Origin: Chromatiaceae bacterium
Lineage (GTDB): Bacteria > Pseudomonadota > Gammaproteobacteria > Chromatiales > Chromatiaceae
NCBI GenBank assembly: GCA_016714645.1
Contig: JADKCI010000002.1
Location: 496,001-560,000, forward strand
Direction of reading: 5' to 3'
DNA: 64,000 bases
Made by a program: the position numbers and the translations under genes
In this document: positions 8,023-16,276 of the stretch, piece after piece
How positions within the stretch are numbered: position 1 is the stretch's first letter
Layout: every line of letters starts with the position of its first letter
The notes under the pieces: model-generated
Database searches by the model: none
Told to the model about the DNA's origin: nothing
Seen by the model: the letters and a program-made list of their open reading frames with translations, nothing else

Positions 8023-9750
8023 TCAGGCCGCGGCCAGCGAGAGGCGTTCGCGCAGGAAGCTCAGGACCTCGCCGATGGGCACCAGGGTCATCTCCGCGTC
8101 CCGGCGACCCTTGTATTCCAGCAGACCCTGGTCCAGCCCCTTGTCGCCGACCACCAGGCGATGGGGGATGCCGATGAGTTCCATGTCCGCGAACATGAAG
8201 CCGGGGCGTTCGTCCCGGTCGTCAAGGAGGACCTCGATGCCGGCGGCGGTCAGTTCCTGGTAGAGGGCCTCGGTGGCCTCGCGCACCCGGTAGGATTTGA
8301 CGAGCTTCATGGGCAGCAGGGCGACCTGGAAGGGGGCGATGGGCTCCGGCCAGATGATGCCGCGCTCGTCGTGGTGCTGCTCGATGGCGGCGGCCACCAC
8401 CCGCGAGACGCCGATGCCGTAGCAGCCCATCTCCAGGGTCAGGGCCCGGCCGCCCTCGTCCAGGACGGCGGCCTTGAGGGCCGCGCTGTACTTTTGTCCC
8501 AGCTGGAAGATATGTCCGACCTCGATGCCGCGGGCGATGGTGATCTGGCCCTGGCCGTCGGGGCTGGGATCACCCTCGACGACACTGCGCAGGTCCGCCA
8601 CCTCCGGCAGGGGCAGGTCGCGCCCCCAGTTGAGGCCAAACCAGTGATAGCCGTCCTGGTTGGCCCCGGCGCTGAAATCGGGGGTGACCGCCACGGTGCG
8701 ATCGGCCACGCAGGGGATGGGCAGGCCCAGGGGCCCCAGGGAGCCGGGGCCAGCGCCCAGAGCGGCGCGGATCTCCTCCTCCGTCGCCATCCGCAGGGGC
8801 ACGGCGACCTGGGGCAGCTTTTCGGCCTTGATGGGGTTGAGTTCGTGATCGCCGCGCACCAGCAGGGCCACCAGCCTGGCGCCACTGCCCTCCGCCGCGG
8901 CGACCACCAGGGTCTTGACCGTGTGGGCGATGGGCTGGTCGAACTGCTCCACCAGTTCCTGGATGGTCCTGGCCGCGGGGGTGGCGACCAGGCGCTTGTC
9001 CTGAGTGGGCGCCGGCAGGCTGGCCGCCAGGGGCAGAGCCTCCGCCAACTCGATGTTGGCGGCATAGTCGCTCACCGTGGAGAAGGCGATGGCGTCTTCG
9101 CCGGCGTCCGCCAGGACATGAAACTCATGGGAGGCCCGGCCGCCGATGGCGCCCGTATCCGCCTGCACGGAGCGAAAATCCAGGCCGCAGCGCTGGAAGA
9201 TGCGGCTGTAGGTGGCGTGCATCACCTGATAGGTCTCGGCCAGGGAATCGTGGTCCAGGTGGAAGGAGTAGGCGTCCTTCATCAGAAATTCCCGCGCCCG
9301 CATGACCCCGAAGCGGGGCCGGATCTCGTCGCGGAACTTGGTCTGGATCTGGTAGTAATTGACCGGTAACTGCTTGTAGCTGCGTAGTTCCCGGCGCGCC
9401 AGGTCGGTGATGATCTCCTCGTGTGTGGGGCCGAAGCAAAATTCCCGCTGGTGACGGTCCTTGATGCGCAACAGCTCGGGCCCGTACTGCTCCCAGCGCC
9501 CTGACTCCTGCCACAGCTCGGCCGGCTGTACCGCCGGCATCAGGACCTCCAGGGCCCCGGCCCGGTCCATCTCCTCCCGGACGATCCGCTCCACCTTGCG
9601 CAGGACCCTCAGCCCCAGGGGCAGCCAGGTGTAGAGCCCCGCCGCCAGCTTGCGGATCATGCCCGCCCGCAGCATCAGGCGGTGACTGACCACCTCCGCG
9701 TCCGCGGGGGTCTCCTTGAGGGTCTGCAGGGGGAACCGAGATGTGCGCAT
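8023..9750 (-). CDS. proS: Prolyl-tRNA synthetase
   Basis: Class II synthetase of the bacterial ProS type, 575 residues from the ATG at 9750. The frame is open 34 codons further upstream, but family similarity begins at MRTSRFPLQTLKETPADAEV. The catalytic core contains the class II motifs (motif 2 in IQTKFRDEIRPRFGVMRARE), an INS/YbaK-like editing insertion (roughly 225-405, including LVRGDHELN), and the C-terminal anticodon-binding domain. The editing domain implies hydrolysis of Ala-tRNA(Pro). It is transcribed in the same direction as fabA, about 140 bases upstream of it. Confidence 0.95.
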   Translation of the reverse strand: MRTSRFPLQTLKETPADAEVVSHRLMLRAGMIRKLAAGLYTWLPLGLRVLRKVERIVREEMDRAGALEVLMPAVQPAELWQESGRWEQYGPELLRIKDRHQREFCFGPTHEEIITDLARRELRSYKQLPVNYYQIQTKFRDEIRPRFGVMRAREFLMKDAYSFHLDHDSLAETYQVMHATYSRIFQRCGLDFRSVQADTGAIGGRASHEFHVLADAGEDAIAFSTVSDYAANIELAEALPLAASLPAPTQDKRLVATPAARTIQELVEQFDQPIAHTVKTLVVAAAEGSGARLVALLVRGDHELNPIKAEKLPQVAVPLRMATEEEIRAALGAGPGSLGPLGLPIPCVADRTVAVTPDFSAGANQDGYHWFGLNWGRDLPLPEVADLRSVVEGDPSPDGQGQITIARGIEVGHIFQLGQKYSAALKAAVLDEGGRALTLEMGCYGIGVSRVVAAAIEQHHDERGIIWPEPIAPFQVALLPMKLVKSYRVREATEALYQELTAAGIEVLLDDRDERPGFMFADMELIGIPHRLVVGDKGLDQGLLEYKGRRDAEMTLVPIGEVLSFLRERLSLAAA

Positions 9751-10001
9751 GGAAGGGGACCGGCGAAAAAGAGCTTCATTGTAGGGAGCCGCCCCCAGCG
9801 GGACAAGTCCCGCCGGCCCGAACCGGGTTATTCCCGATTGCGAGGCCGCCAATCGACACGCCGTCCTTGACCAATCCGGGTCCTATCCTGTAGCTTTTCG
9901 ACCCTTTATACATCTCCCACTTTTCTGTCTCGCCGCGTGTACCGGGGGCAGGCCGGCAAGGGCCTTCCCGGAGTGGTCTTAACAGATGGAGGTTAGCTGA
10001 A

Positions 10002-11720
10002 TTGGAACTGAGTGGAGCCGAGATCATCGTTCAGGCGCTGATCGATGAGGGCGTGGAGTATGTCTTCGGGTATCCCGGGGGCGCGGTCCTTCATACCTAC
10101 GATGCCTTGTTCAAGCAGGACAAGGTCAAGCACATCCTGGTCCGTCACGAGCAGGCCGCCACCCATGGCGCCGATGGCTATGCGCGGGCCACCGGTCGCT
10201 GTGGCGTCGCCCTGGTCACCTCGGGACCCGGGGCCACCAACGCCGTCACCGGTATCGCCACCGCCTACATGGACTCCATCCCCATGGTGATCCTGTCCGG
10301 GCAGGTGCCGACCCCCGTGATCGGCAGTGACGCCTTCCAGGAGGTGGACACGGTCGGCATCACCCGCCCCTGCGTCAAGCACAACTACCTGGTCAAGGAT
10401 GTGCATGACCTGGCGCTGACCATCCGCAAGGCCTTCTACATCGCCACCTCCGGCCGGCCGGGTCCGGTGCTGGTGGACATCCCCAAGGATGTCACCGATC
10501 CCAACATCAAGATCCCCTACCACTACCCCAAGGACATCAAACTGCGCTCCTACAGCCCGGCGCTGAAGGGGCACCCGGGGCAGATCAAGAAGGCGGTGGA
10601 TGTGCTACTCCAGGCCAAGCGGCCGGTGCTCTATACAGGCGGTGGCGTCATCCTGGGCGAGGCCTCCCAGGCCCTGCGCGACCTGGTCGAGAAGACGGGT
10701 TTCCCCATCACCAGCACCCTCATGGGGCTGGGGGCCTTCCCAATGACGGACCCGCGGTTCCTCGGCATGCTGGGCATGCATGGGACCTACGAGGCCAACA
10801 TGGCGATGCACGAGACGGATGTCCTCTTCGCCATCGGTGCCCGCTTCGATGACCGGGTGACGGGCAAGATCGAGCAATTCTGTCCCCACGCCACCATCAT
10901 TCACCTGGACGTGGACCCCTCGTCTATCTCCAAGAATGTGCGGGTGGATATCCCCATCGTCGGCCCGGTGGGCAGCGTCCTGGCGGACATGGCGCGTCTC
11001 CTCCGGGAGCATAAGCAGGGTCCGGACCCGGTGGCCCTGGCGGAATGGTGGCGGCAGATCGAGGAGTGGCGAGGGGTCAATTGCCTGGCCTACGATCGCC
11101 ACAGCCCCCTCATCAAGCCCCAGTTCGCCGTCGAGACCCTCTACAAGGTCACCGAGGGCGGTCTCTACCTGACCTCCGACGTGGGCCAGCACCAGATGTT
11201 CGCCGCCCAGTTCTACCCCTTCGACGAGCCCCGGCGCTGGATCAACTCCGGCGGTCTGGGCACCATGGGCTTCGGCCTGCCGGCGGCCATGGGCGTCCAG
11301 CTTGCCTACCCCGACGCCACCGTGGCCTGCGTCTCCGGCGAGGCCAGCATCCTCATGTGCATCCAGGAGATGGCGACCTGCAAGCAGTATGACCTCCCCA
11401 TCAAGGTCATCCTGCTCAACAACGGTTACATGGGCATGGTGCGTCAGTGGCAGGAGTTCTTCTACGAGAGCCGCTACTCCCACTCCTACGTCGATGCCCT
11501 GCCGGACTTCGTCAAGCTCAGCGAGAGCTTTGGCCACGTCGGGATGCGGGTGGAACAGCCGGGGGACCTGGAGGGCGCCATGCGCGAGGCCTTCGCCATG
11601 AAGGATCGCTTTGTCTTCATGGATATCGTGGTCGATCCCGCCGAGAACGTTTACCCCATGATCGAGGCGGGCAAGGGCCATCACGAGATGCACCTCTCGC
11701 CGGAAAGGGAGCTCGCCTGA
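10002..11720 (+). CDS. ilvI: Acetolactate synthase, large catalytic subunit
   Basis: ThDP-dependent first common step of valine/leucine/isoleucine synthesis. The start is a TTG at 10002, chosen because GGAGG (9988-9992) lies nine bases upstream and the protein begins MELSGAEIIVQALIDEGVEY as the family does. The 572 residues contain the ThDP/FAD regions (GYPGGAVLHTYDAL, VTSGPGATNAVTGIATAY) and the substrate-side motif near MGMVRQWQEFFYE. In the ThDP-Mg motif the usual GDG/GEG is here SGEASILM, a Gly-to-Ala change at the third position. First gene of ilvI-ilvH-ilvC. Confidence 0.95.
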   Translation: MELSGAEIIVQALIDEGVEYVFGYPGGAVLHTYDALFKQDKVKHILVRHEQAATHGADGYARATGRCGVALVTSGPGATNAVTGIATAYMDSIPMVILSGQVPTPVIGSDAFQEVDTVGITRPCVKHNYLVKDVHDLALTIRKAFYIATSGRPGPVLVDIPKDVTDPNIKIPYHYPKDIKLRSYSPALKGHPGQIKKAVDVLLQAKRPVLYTGGGVILGEASQALRDLVEKTGFPITSTLMGLGAFPMTDPRFLGMLGMHGTYEANMAMHETDVLFAIGARFDDRVTGKIEQFCPHATIIHLDVDPSSISKNVRVDIPIVGPVGSVLADMARLLREHKQGPDPVALAEWWRQIEEWRGVNCLAYDRHSPLIKPQFAVETLYKVTEGGLYLTSDVGQHQMFAAQFYPFDEPRRWINSGGLGTMGFGLPAAMGVQLAYPDATVACVSGEASILMCIQEMATCKQYDLPIKVILLNNGYMGMVRQWQEFFYESRYSHSYVDALPDFVKLSESFGHVGMRVEQPGDLEGAMREAFAMKDRFVFMDIVVDPAENVYPMIEAGKGHHEMHLSPERELA

Positions 11721-11721
11721 C

Positions 11722-12213
11722 ATGAGACACATCATTTCCGTCCTGCTGGAAAACGAGGCCGGCGCCCTGTCCCGGGTGTCCGGGCTCTTCTCCGCCCGCG
11801 GCTACAACATTGAGTCCCTGACCGTGGCCCCCACGGATGACCCCACCCTGTCGCGCATGACCCTGGTCACCACCGGCAGCGAGGAAATCATCGAGCAGAT
11901 CAAAAAGCAGCTCAACAAGCTGGTCGATACCGTCAAGCTCCTCGACCTTACCGAGGGCCGCCATATCGAGCGCGAGATGATGCTCATCAAGGTCCGGGCG
12001 GTGAAGGAGGGGCGCGAGGAACTCAAGCGTCTGACCGACATCTTCCGCGCCAAGATCATCGACGTCACCGAGACCAGCTATGTGGTGGAGTTGACCGGCA
12101 CCTCCCAGAAGCTCGATGCCTTCATCCAGGCCGTCCCCGAGGGCCTGGTGGTGGAGGTGGTGCGCTCCGGGCCCACCGGCATCGCCCGCGGCGAAAAGGG
12201 TCTCACGCTTTAA
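11722..12213 (+). CDS. ilvH: Acetolactate synthase, small regulatory subunit
   Basis: 163 residues, starting MRHIISVLLENEAGALSRVSG, an ACT domain that binds valine and gives feedback inhibition. The C-terminal half is the ALS_ss_C domain. It begins one base after the ilvI stop, so translation is coupled. Family length and motifs are normal (FSARGYNIESLTVAPT). Confidence 0.95.
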   Translation: MRHIISVLLENEAGALSRVSGLFSARGYNIESLTVAPTDDPTLSRMTLVTTGSEEIIEQIKKQLNKLVDTVKLLDLTEGRHIEREMMLIKVRAVKEGREELKRLTDIFRAKIIDVTETSYVVELTGTSQKLDAFIQAVPEGLVVEVVRSGPTGIARGEKGLTL

Positions 12214-12265
12214 TACGCATTACATCGCCCGGCCGCGCGCCGGCGCCCACTTCAAGGTTACGACT

Positions 12266-13288
12266 ATGGCCATCAACGTTTACTACGACAAAGACGCCGA
12301 CCTCTCCCTCATCCAGTCCCGCCAGGTCGCTATCATTGGCTACGGCTCTCAGGGCCACGCCCACGCCAACAACCTCAAGGACTCCGGCGTCAAGGTCACC
12401 GTCGGCCTGCGCCCCGGCTCCGCCTCGGCGGTCAAGGCCGCCCACGCCGGCCTGGACGTCAAGCCCATCGCCGAGGCCGTCGCCGCCGCCGATGTGGTCA
12501 TGGTCCTGGCCCCGGACGAGCACCAGGCCTGCCTCTACCGCGAAGACATCGCCCCCCACATCAAGCCCGGCGCGGCCCTGGCCTTCGCCCACGGCTTCAA
12601 CATCCACTTCGGCGCCATCGAGCCCCGCGAGGACCTGGATGTCATCATGATCGCCCCCAAGGGCCCGGGCCACCTGGTGCGCTCCACCTACACCCAGGGC
12701 GGCGGCGTCCCCAGCCTCATCGCCGTCCATCAGGACGCTAGCGGCCAGGCCCGCGACATCGCCCTGGCCTATGCCTCCGCCAACGGCGGCGGCCGTGCCG
12801 GTGTCATCGAGACCAGCTTCCGCGAGGAGTGCGAGACCGACCTCTTCGGCGAGCAGGTGGTCCTCTGTGGCGGCCTCACCTCCCTGATTCAGAACGGCTT
12901 CGAGACACTGGTCGAGGCCGGCTATGCCCCCGAGATGGCCTACTTCGAGTGCCTGCACGAGGTCAAGCTCATCGTCGACCTCATCTACGAGGGCGGCATC
13001 GCCAACATGCGCTACTCCATTTCCAACACCGCCGAGTATGGCGACCTGACTCGCGGCCCGCGCATCGTCACCGACCAGACCAAGGCGGAGATGAAGCGCA
13101 TCCTGACCGAGATCCAGTCCGGCGACTTCGCCAAGGAATTCATCCTCGAAAACCAGGCCGGCGCCCCCAAGCTAAAGGCCCTGCGCCGCCTGGGCCAGGA
13201 GCACCCCATCGAGGAAGTCGGCGAGCGCCTGCGCGAGATGATGCCCTGGATCAAGGCCGGCAAGCTGGTGGACAAGAGCCGCAACTAA
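12266..13288 (+). CDS. ilvC: Ketol-acid reductoisomerase (NADP+)
   Basis: Isomerises and reduces acetolactate or acetohydroxybutyrate. The 340-residue protein from ATG 12266 is a class I (short) IlvC. It has the Rossmann motif GYGSQGHAHANNLKDSG and the C-terminal knotted domain (EVKLIVDLIYEGGIANMRYS, with the Mg-binding Glu/Asp residues). The frame is open back to 12116, but that part overlaps ilvH and is not IlvC-like. Third gene of the ilv operon, 52 bases after ilvH. Confidence 0.96.
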   Translation: MAINVYYDKDADLSLIQSRQVAIIGYGSQGHAHANNLKDSGVKVTVGLRPGSASAVKAAHAGLDVKPIAEAVAAADVVMVLAPDEHQACLYREDIAPHIKPGAALAFAHGFNIHFGAIEPREDLDVIMIAPKGPGHLVRSTYTQGGGVPSLIAVHQDASGQARDIALAYASANGGGRAGVIETSFREECETDLFGEQVVLCGGLTSLIQNGFETLVEAGYAPEMAYFECLHEVKLIVDLIYEGGIANMRYSISNTAEYGDLTRGPRIVTDQTKAEMKRILTEIQSGDFAKEFILENQAGAPKLKALRRLGQEHPIEEVGERLREMMPWIKAGKLVDKSRN

Positions 13289-13354
13289 TCCCCGGGAGTC
13301 CGGCTTGATAGCGGCGTTAGGGCTCGGGTTGGCCGGGGCTAAGGATGGCGCCCC

Positions 13355-14044
13355 GTGATCCTCATCCCCGCCCGTGATGAGGCCCATTCCATCGCCCAGG
13401 TCATCGTCGAGGCCCGCCGCCTCTACCAGGCGCCCATTGTCGTCATCGACGATGGCAGCCAGGACGACACGGCGGTGATCGCGGCGACGGCGGGGGCCCT
13501 GGTGTTGCGCTTGCCCTTGCATCTCGGGGCCTGGGGGGCCATGCAGACGGGACTCCGTTATGCCCATCGCCAGGGCTGGGATCTGGCCGTCACCCTGGAT
13601 GCCGACGGCCAGCACCATCCCGCCGATATCCAGGCCTTGATCGCGCCCCTGCTGGCTGGCGAGGCGGACGTAGTGATCGGCGCCTGTCCCCTGAGGGTCA
13701 GTCGCGCCCGGCGGCTGGCCTGGCACTATTTCCGCGGACTCACCGGTATTGCCCTGGAAGACTTGACCTCGGGTTTCCGGGCCTACAACCGGGCCGCCAT
13801 GGAGCGCCTCATCCGGCCGGATGCCACCCTGCTCGACTACCAGGATGTGGGGGTCCTCTTGATCCTGCGCCGCCAGGGTCTGCGCATGCGGGAGGTGCCG
13901 GTGACCATGCGGGATCGTTACGACGGTAAATCCCGCATCTTTAACTCTTGGTGGACTGTCGCTGGTTATATGCTCCGCACCACCGTCCTTTGTCTGGCGG
14001 GCATCGGCGGCAACCGGCAGCACCTCGCCCCCGACCGGGATTGA
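13355..14044 (+). CDS. Family 2 glycosyltransferase, dolichol-phosphate-mannose-synthase-like
   Basis: 229 residues from a GTG start (no in-frame ATG nearby; the protein begins directly at the first beta strand, MILIPARDEAHSIAQV). It carries the GT-A nucleotide-binding motif VIDDGSQDDT, the DXD-like motif LDADGQHHP, and the TSGFRAYNR signature common in DPMS-like enzymes. No C-terminal membrane helices are obvious. It probably adds a sugar to a polyprenyl-phosphate carrier. It pairs with the following DUF2304 protein, a common pairing in surface-polysaccharide loci. Begins 66 bases after ilvC and opens the glycan region. Confidence 0.85.
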   Translation: MILIPARDEAHSIAQVIVEARRLYQAPIVVIDDGSQDDTAVIAATAGALVLRLPLHLGAWGAMQTGLRYAHRQGWDLAVTLDADGQHHPADIQALIAPLLAGEADVVIGACPLRVSRARRLAWHYFRGLTGIALEDLTSGFRAYNRAAMERLIRPDATLLDYQDVGVLLILRRQGLRMREVPVTMRDRYDGKSRIFNSWWTVAGYMLRTTVLCLAGIGGNRQHLAPDRD

Positions 14045-14055
14045 TCTCAACGCGT

Positions 14056-14550
14056 ATGACCTACCAACTGACATCCCTGTTCATCGGCTTGGCCATTGCC
14101 GGCAGCATCCTCTGGCTGGTTCGTCAGGCTCATTTGCATGGGACCCAAGCCCTCTGGTGGATTGCCTTCGCCTCGGCTGTCGTCATCCTTGGTATCTGGC
14201 CGCGGCTATCGGACTGGGCCGCGGGCTATCTGGGCATAGGTTACCCACCGATCATCGCCATCGTTCTGGGTTTTGGCCTAGTGCTCATCAAGATGCTGAC
14301 CATGGACCTCGAGCGCTCCCGGCAGGGGCGGCGCATTCGTCGGCTGGCACAACGCATGGCCCTGCTTGAAGCCAAGCTCGAGGAGGCCGTCCGTCCACCA
14401 GTGGCCGCAGCGAAATGGCAAACCCCAGAATCCCAAAAATCCCCAACAGCTCCAGATGACCAGGTGTTTCCGGCGCCCCTAGAAGCCCCGGTACCCTCGG
14501 TAACCATCGCAACCTCGCCAGGTTCGCACCACCCGCAAGCCGAGGTTTGA
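14056..14550 (+). CDS. DUF2304-type small membrane protein
   Basis: 164 residues from ATG 14056. Three hydrophobic segments fall in the first 85 residues (TSLFIGLAIAGSILWLV, WWIAFASAVVILGIWP, PPIIAIVLGFGLVLI). They are followed by a basic, helical cytoplasmic segment (MDLERSRQGRRIRRLAQRMALLEAKLEE) and a Pro-rich tail. This layout matches DUF2304, found beside DPMS-like GT2 enzymes and thought to anchor or flip the lipid-linked sugar. The tail (about 110-164) is low-complexity and probably disordered. Confidence 0.75.
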   Translation: MTYQLTSLFIGLAIAGSILWLVRQAHLHGTQALWWIAFASAVVILGIWPRLSDWAAGYLGIGYPPIIAIVLGFGLVLIKMLTMDLERSRQGRRIRRLAQRMALLEAKLEEAVRPPVAAAKWQTPESQKSPTAPDDQVFPAPLEAPVPSVTIATSPGSHHPQAEV

Positions 14551-14583
14551 TGGGCTCTTCCAGACCACCTGCAGTCAATAGCC

Positions 14584-15840
14584 ATGCGCGTCCTCCATGT
14601 CGGCAAATTCTTTCCTCCCTTTGCGGGCGGTATCGAGCACTTCCTCGCCGACTTACTGCCAGCCCAACAGGCGCTCGGCATCCGAGTAGCCGCGCTGGTG
14701 CACCACGAAGGCCCTGGATGGCGCGGCGTCGTACCTCCTCCGGACACTACCAGTAACTCGGAAATCGACAAGGGTGCTGGCATGGGTCGGGGCGTAGGCC
14801 CGGACACGGCCCAGGACCAACTTCCTCCTCTGATCTACCGGGCCCCCTGTCTGGGCCGGATACTTTATGTTCCCCTGAGTCCAACCTTCATCCTCTGGTT
14901 GGATCGCGTCATCCGCGAATTCAGCCCGGACCTGCTGCACCTACACCTGCCCAACACCTCAGCCTTTTCTGCCCTGATGTTGCCGCGGGCGCGCCGGCTG
15001 CCCTGGGTAGTCCACTGGCATGCGGATGTTGTGGCATCCGCCATCGATCGCCGCCTCGCCCTGGCCTACCAGCTCTATCGCCCCTTCGAGCAGCGGCTGC
15101 TGGCCCATAGCCAGGCTGTTATCGCTACCTCGCCGCCCTACCTTTCCGCTAGCCTCGCCTTGAGGCCTTGGCGTACCCGTTGCCATGTTATTCCCCTGGG
15201 GTTGAACCCTGCCCGCCTTCCCGAGCCCGATCGTGCCAGCCTGGACCTGGCCGCGCAGGATTGGGGCCATGCAGGCTTGCGTATCCTGGTCATCGGCCGG
15301 CTCACCTATTACAAGGGCCATGAAATTCTCATCCGAGCCGCTGCCCGGCTAACCGATATTCGGGTGCTGATCGTCGGCGGGGGAGAACACCAGGACCGCT
15401 TGATACGGTTGGTGCATGAGCTAGGGCTTGGTGATCGCGTTAGCTTGCTGGGCCACCAGACCGCGGCACAAGTCACTGCCCTTCTAGCCAGTTGCGATAT
15501 CTATTGCCTGCCCTCCCTGGAGCGCACTGAGGCCTTCGGCCTGGTGTTGCTCGAGGCCATGCGTTTTGCCAGGCCGGTCGTTGTCAGCGACATACCGGGT
15601 TCCGGGGCGCCCTGGTTGGTGCGGCAGGCGGGTAATGGCTGTCTGGTTTCGCCGGGTGATGCGGTGGCTCTAGCCGAAGCTCTCGCGGCCTTGCAAGCCG
15701 ATGCGCTGAAGCGCCAGGACTTGGGTGAGGCGGGTGCCCGAGTCTTTGAGCGGGAATTTGGCATCGGTCCCGTTGCAACCGCTATACATGGCCTCTATCA
15801 GCGCGTGCTTGCCGAATATGGTGGACCATCCCAGCTTTGA
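14584..15840 (+). CDS. Family 4 glycosyltransferase
   Basis: 418-residue GT-B enzyme. The N-terminal half begins MRVLHVGKFFPPFAGGIEHF, a typical GT4 acceptor-domain opening with the glycine loop. The C-terminal half carries the nucleotide-sugar region (VIGRLTYYKGHEILI, ALLASCDIYCLPSLE, and the EX7E-type motif ERTEAFGLVLLEAM). Donor and acceptor are not predictable. A loop of about 35 residues after residue 40 (VPPPDTTSNSEIDKGAGMGR) is less conserved and may be an insertion. Located 33 bases after the DUF2304 gene in the same direction. Confidence 0.88.
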   Translation: MRVLHVGKFFPPFAGGIEHFLADLLPAQQALGIRVAALVHHEGPGWRGVVPPPDTTSNSEIDKGAGMGRGVGPDTAQDQLPPLIYRAPCLGRILYVPLSPTFILWLDRVIREFSPDLLHLHLPNTSAFSALMLPRARRLPWVVHWHADVVASAIDRRLALAYQLYRPFEQRLLAHSQAVIATSPPYLSASLALRPWRTRCHVIPLGLNPARLPEPDRASLDLAAQDWGHAGLRILVIGRLTYYKGHEILIRAAARLTDIRVLIVGGGEHQDRLIRLVHELGLGDRVSLLGHQTAAQVTALLASCDIYCLPSLERTEAFGLVLLEAMRFARPVVVSDIPGSGAPWLVRQAGNGCLVSPGDAVALAEALAALQADALKRQDLGEAGARVFEREFGIGPVATAIHGLYQRVLAEYGGPSQL

Positions 15841-15869
15841 CCCTCCCGCGGCCTTGTTCATCATCCCGG

Positions 15870-16227
15870 CCACCGTTGTCAGGCCGCGACCGGCATCAGA
15901 TAGGCAGGTTTTGGCGGGGGCGGTCGTCGGCCTCGCGGGGCCGCGGCGGCAAGGGCAGGCGCAGGAGGGCTTGCTCGAAACAGGGCTTCGGGTGCACACC
16001 CAAAGCTGCGCTCGGCGGCGGTCGTCCCGGCGGCGTGGCGGTGCGCTCGAGGTGCAGCGCGGGGATGATCTGCTTGAGCACGGCCGCGTCAGGTCGGGAG
16101 GCAGCTTGAGGGCCTCGACCCTGGCGGTCACGGTGGCGAAGAAGCAGGCGATGTCCGCAGTGAGTTTGCCCTTCCAAGGATAGGAAATTTCGAGGGTCCT
16201 GCCTAATCCCTGCACACCGTTCACCAC
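15870..16227 (-). pseudogene. Frameshifted coding remnant, possibly transposase-derived
   Basis: On the minus strand one frame reads as normal protein from 16227 to about 16100 (WKGKLTADIACFFATVTARV, EALKLPPDLTR). It then turns into Arg/Ser-rich shadow sequence, while a second frame takes over in protein-like form (VLKQIIPALHLERTA). The two join at a single frameshift near 16080-16090. The origin is uncertain: the composition resembles C-terminal parts of transposase-like proteins, but no catalytic motif is visible. It occupies the gap between the GT4 gene and the convergent acyltransferase. Confidence 0.4.
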
Positions 16228-16276
16228 GCCCTGGACTCGGGCTTGACCGGGCTTATGAACAACGCCCCCTTAAAAC

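Noticed and set aside
7348..9369. Long plus-strand open frames opposite fabA and proS
   Set aside because: They are mirror images of the coding strand in GC-rich DNA; the minus strand carries full-length, motif-complete FabA and ProS.
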